The notes under the pieces: model-generated
Told to the model about the DNA's origin: nothing
The model's input: only the letters and a program-made list of their open reading frames with translations
The model's database searches: none
Shown: piece after piece, positions 62,723 to 64,000 of the stretch
Position numbering within the stretch: position 1 is the first letter of the stretch
Layout: each line of letters opens with the position of its first letter
Position numbers and translations under genes: made by a program
Origin: Trifolium pratense
Taxonomy: Eukaryota; Streptophyta; Magnoliopsida; Fabales; Fabaceae
Direction of reading: 5' to 3'
Length of the DNA: 64,000 bases
NCBI RefSeq assembly: GCF_020283565.1
Contig: NC_060060.1
Coordinates: 15,500,001 to 15,564,000, forward strand

Positions 62723-63088
62723 GCAACTGGGCTTAGAACCGATGCTAGGTCTGAGCTTGATAAATACCTCAGTGAAGAATGTGAACCTCATAGTAAGATT
62801 GTTGAGTTTGACATTCTAAATTGGTGGAAAGTCAACTCATCAAGATATCCCATCTTGGCAAGCATTGCTCGCGAGGTGTTGGCCATTCCAGTGTCTACTG
62901 TAGCATCAGAGTCTGCTTTTAGTGCCGGAGGAAGGGTGTTGGATCCTCATCGTAGTAATCTCACACCTAAGATAGTGGAAGTGCTTGTTTGTACTCAGGA
63001 TTGGTTGAGAGGATCTCCTTTCTCAAACTTATTTGACGAGGACCTTGAAAAATTAGAAACATTTGACCAAAACTTTGCCCACTCCTAG
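62723..63088 (+). pseudogene. hAT transposase C-terminus (dimerisation domain)
   Basis: An open frame gives the hAT C-terminal dimerisation region: SELDKYLSEECEP, VEFDILNWWKVNSSRYPILA, AIPVSTVASESAFSAGGRVL and LTPKIVEVLVCTQDWLRG, ending in HS at a stop. These are the conserved blocks of Ac-like and DAYSLEEPER-like proteins. The BED finger and the catalytic RNase H-like core are absent; upstream lies only a leader-like stretch, so most of the gene has been deleted. Confidence 0.85.
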
Positions 63089-63441
63089 TTATTCTGTTTC
63101 AATGTGTATTTCCCTTCTAAGGTGATATATTTTTCTTCTGTTTCAGCTATGTTGGACTTTTGTTGCCGTAGCACCATTTGTTCACCGTTGTCTTCCTCGT
63201 CGTCGCTGGCGTTCTCTACTTGAAGGTCGTGTCTTTGTTTTTGGCGGCCGGCGTCAAGCAGTCAAGGAGTTATTTGGCTTTTTTCTTTTCTTTTCTTCTT
63301 TCCAGATTTAGGGATTTTCATCTGTATGTTCAGGATTTATACTCTATCAACACGGGTTACCTTTATTGATTGGTAGTTGTACTCTTCTTATCAAAATCCA
63401 ATCCCCCCCACCGATATCAAACCACCCTCCTATCCAAAATC

Positions 63442-64000
63442 ATGTCCGATACCGAAACCCAAACCAACACCCCACCACCGACTCCAAAATCAAAGCCACC
63501 GCCCGAAACCACCATCACGACCACGACTGCCTCCATTCATCCCGCCCTAACTGTGAGCAATATCACAAACTTCATCAAAATTACTCTTGATATTGAAAAA
63601 AGCCAATATAATACATGGTCTGAGTTATTTAAAATTCACGCTCAAGCTTATGATGTTCTTGACCATATCATCCCTACACCCACCACTAATCCTAGCTCCT
63701 CCTCTCCATCTCTCAAAGAAACTTACCCAGCACTATGGAATCGTCTTGATGCCATAGTTCTGCAGTGGATTTATGGTACCATATCCACCAGCCTTCTCCA
63801 TACCATCATTGAGCGTGACCCTACCGCACAAACAGCTTGGGAACATCTCTTCAACATCTTCTTTGACAACCAGAACAACACCACCAGCAGTCGCGGCAGA
63901 CGCGTTGGCTCAGGCAACTATCCTCCTTGGGATTCACAGTGGCAGCCACGGCTAACTCCTTCTTGCCCATATCCTAACACTGGAAATCGGCAGCAGTTAG
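63442..64000 (+). CDS. Copia-type retrotransposon gag, 5' end (runs off window)
   Basis: From ATG 63442 a frame stays open to the window end (186 codons). It starts Thr/Pro-rich, then gives the gag core known from plant Ty1/Copia elements: KITLDIEKSQYNTWSELFKI, YDVLDHIIP, RLDAIVLQWIYGTIS and HTIIERDPTAQTAWEHL. After FDNQNN it passes straight to Arg/Gly and PPWDSQW-type sequence, so part of gag may be deleted. No LTR or primer site was recognised upstream, and the rest of the element lies to the right. Confidence 0.75.
   Translation, partial: MSDTETQTNTPPPTPKSKPPPETTITTTTASIHPALTVSNITNFIKITLDIEKSQYNTWSELFKIHAQAYDVLDHIIPTPTTNPSSSSPSLKETYPALWNRLDAIVLQWIYGTISTSLLHTIIERDPTAQTAWEHLFNIFFDNQNNTTSSRGRRVGSGNYPPWDSQWQPRLTPSCPYPNTGNRQQL

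Overview
The window is nuclear DNA of a flowering plant, most likely a legume close to Medicago. It is AT-rich, its genes are split by GT-AG introns, and it is packed with plant transposon remnants. The species is inferred from the look of the genes and repeats and was not checked against a database.

Five host genes can be read. (1) A BZR1-type DNA-binding / beta-amylase fusion gene (BAM7/BAM8 class) on the minus strand has exon 1 at 14842-15207 and exons 2-5 at 2205-230; its 3' part lies left of the window. Its first intron is about 12.6 kb because a complete Ty3/Gypsy Tat-clade retrotransposon (2890-14777, AAAAA target duplication) sits inside it. (2) An intronless family-1 UDP-glycosyltransferase (UGT73-like) lies at 16763-18235, minus. 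(3) A RING-H2 E3 ubiquitin ligase with six coding exons lies at 25971-29851, minus. (4) A pectin acetylesterase with twelve coding exons and an intron in its 5' UTR lies at 39406-42138, minus. (5) A CCR4-type endonuclease/exonuclease/phosphatase nuclease (CCR4 homolog 4) with ten coding exons lies at 55331-58968, plus. All exon joins were checked by hand for reading phase.

The rest is mobile DNA. Elements with defined ends include the retrotransposon, a 5'-truncated LINE with a 17-bp target duplication, two 174-bp Mutator-type MITEs with 9-bp duplications (one nested in a Stowaway-type MITE), three hAT-type elements with 8-bp duplications, two larger Mutator-type foldbacks with 9-bp duplications, and a Helitron with the A/T insertion signature. 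Decayed pieces include two more LINE remnants, SINE-like repeats, a hAT transposase C-terminus and the start of a Copia-like gag at the right edge.

The most unusual feature is in the retrotransposon's long 3' region. It carries a second gene on the opposite strand to gag-pol, with its own TATA box, a 5' non-coding exon, an intron inside the coding region and a Transposase_28-like plus coiled-coil product. Because the element is inserted antisense to the amylase gene, this gene points the same way as its host gene and could feed transcripts into the amylase exons that lack the DNA-binding exon.
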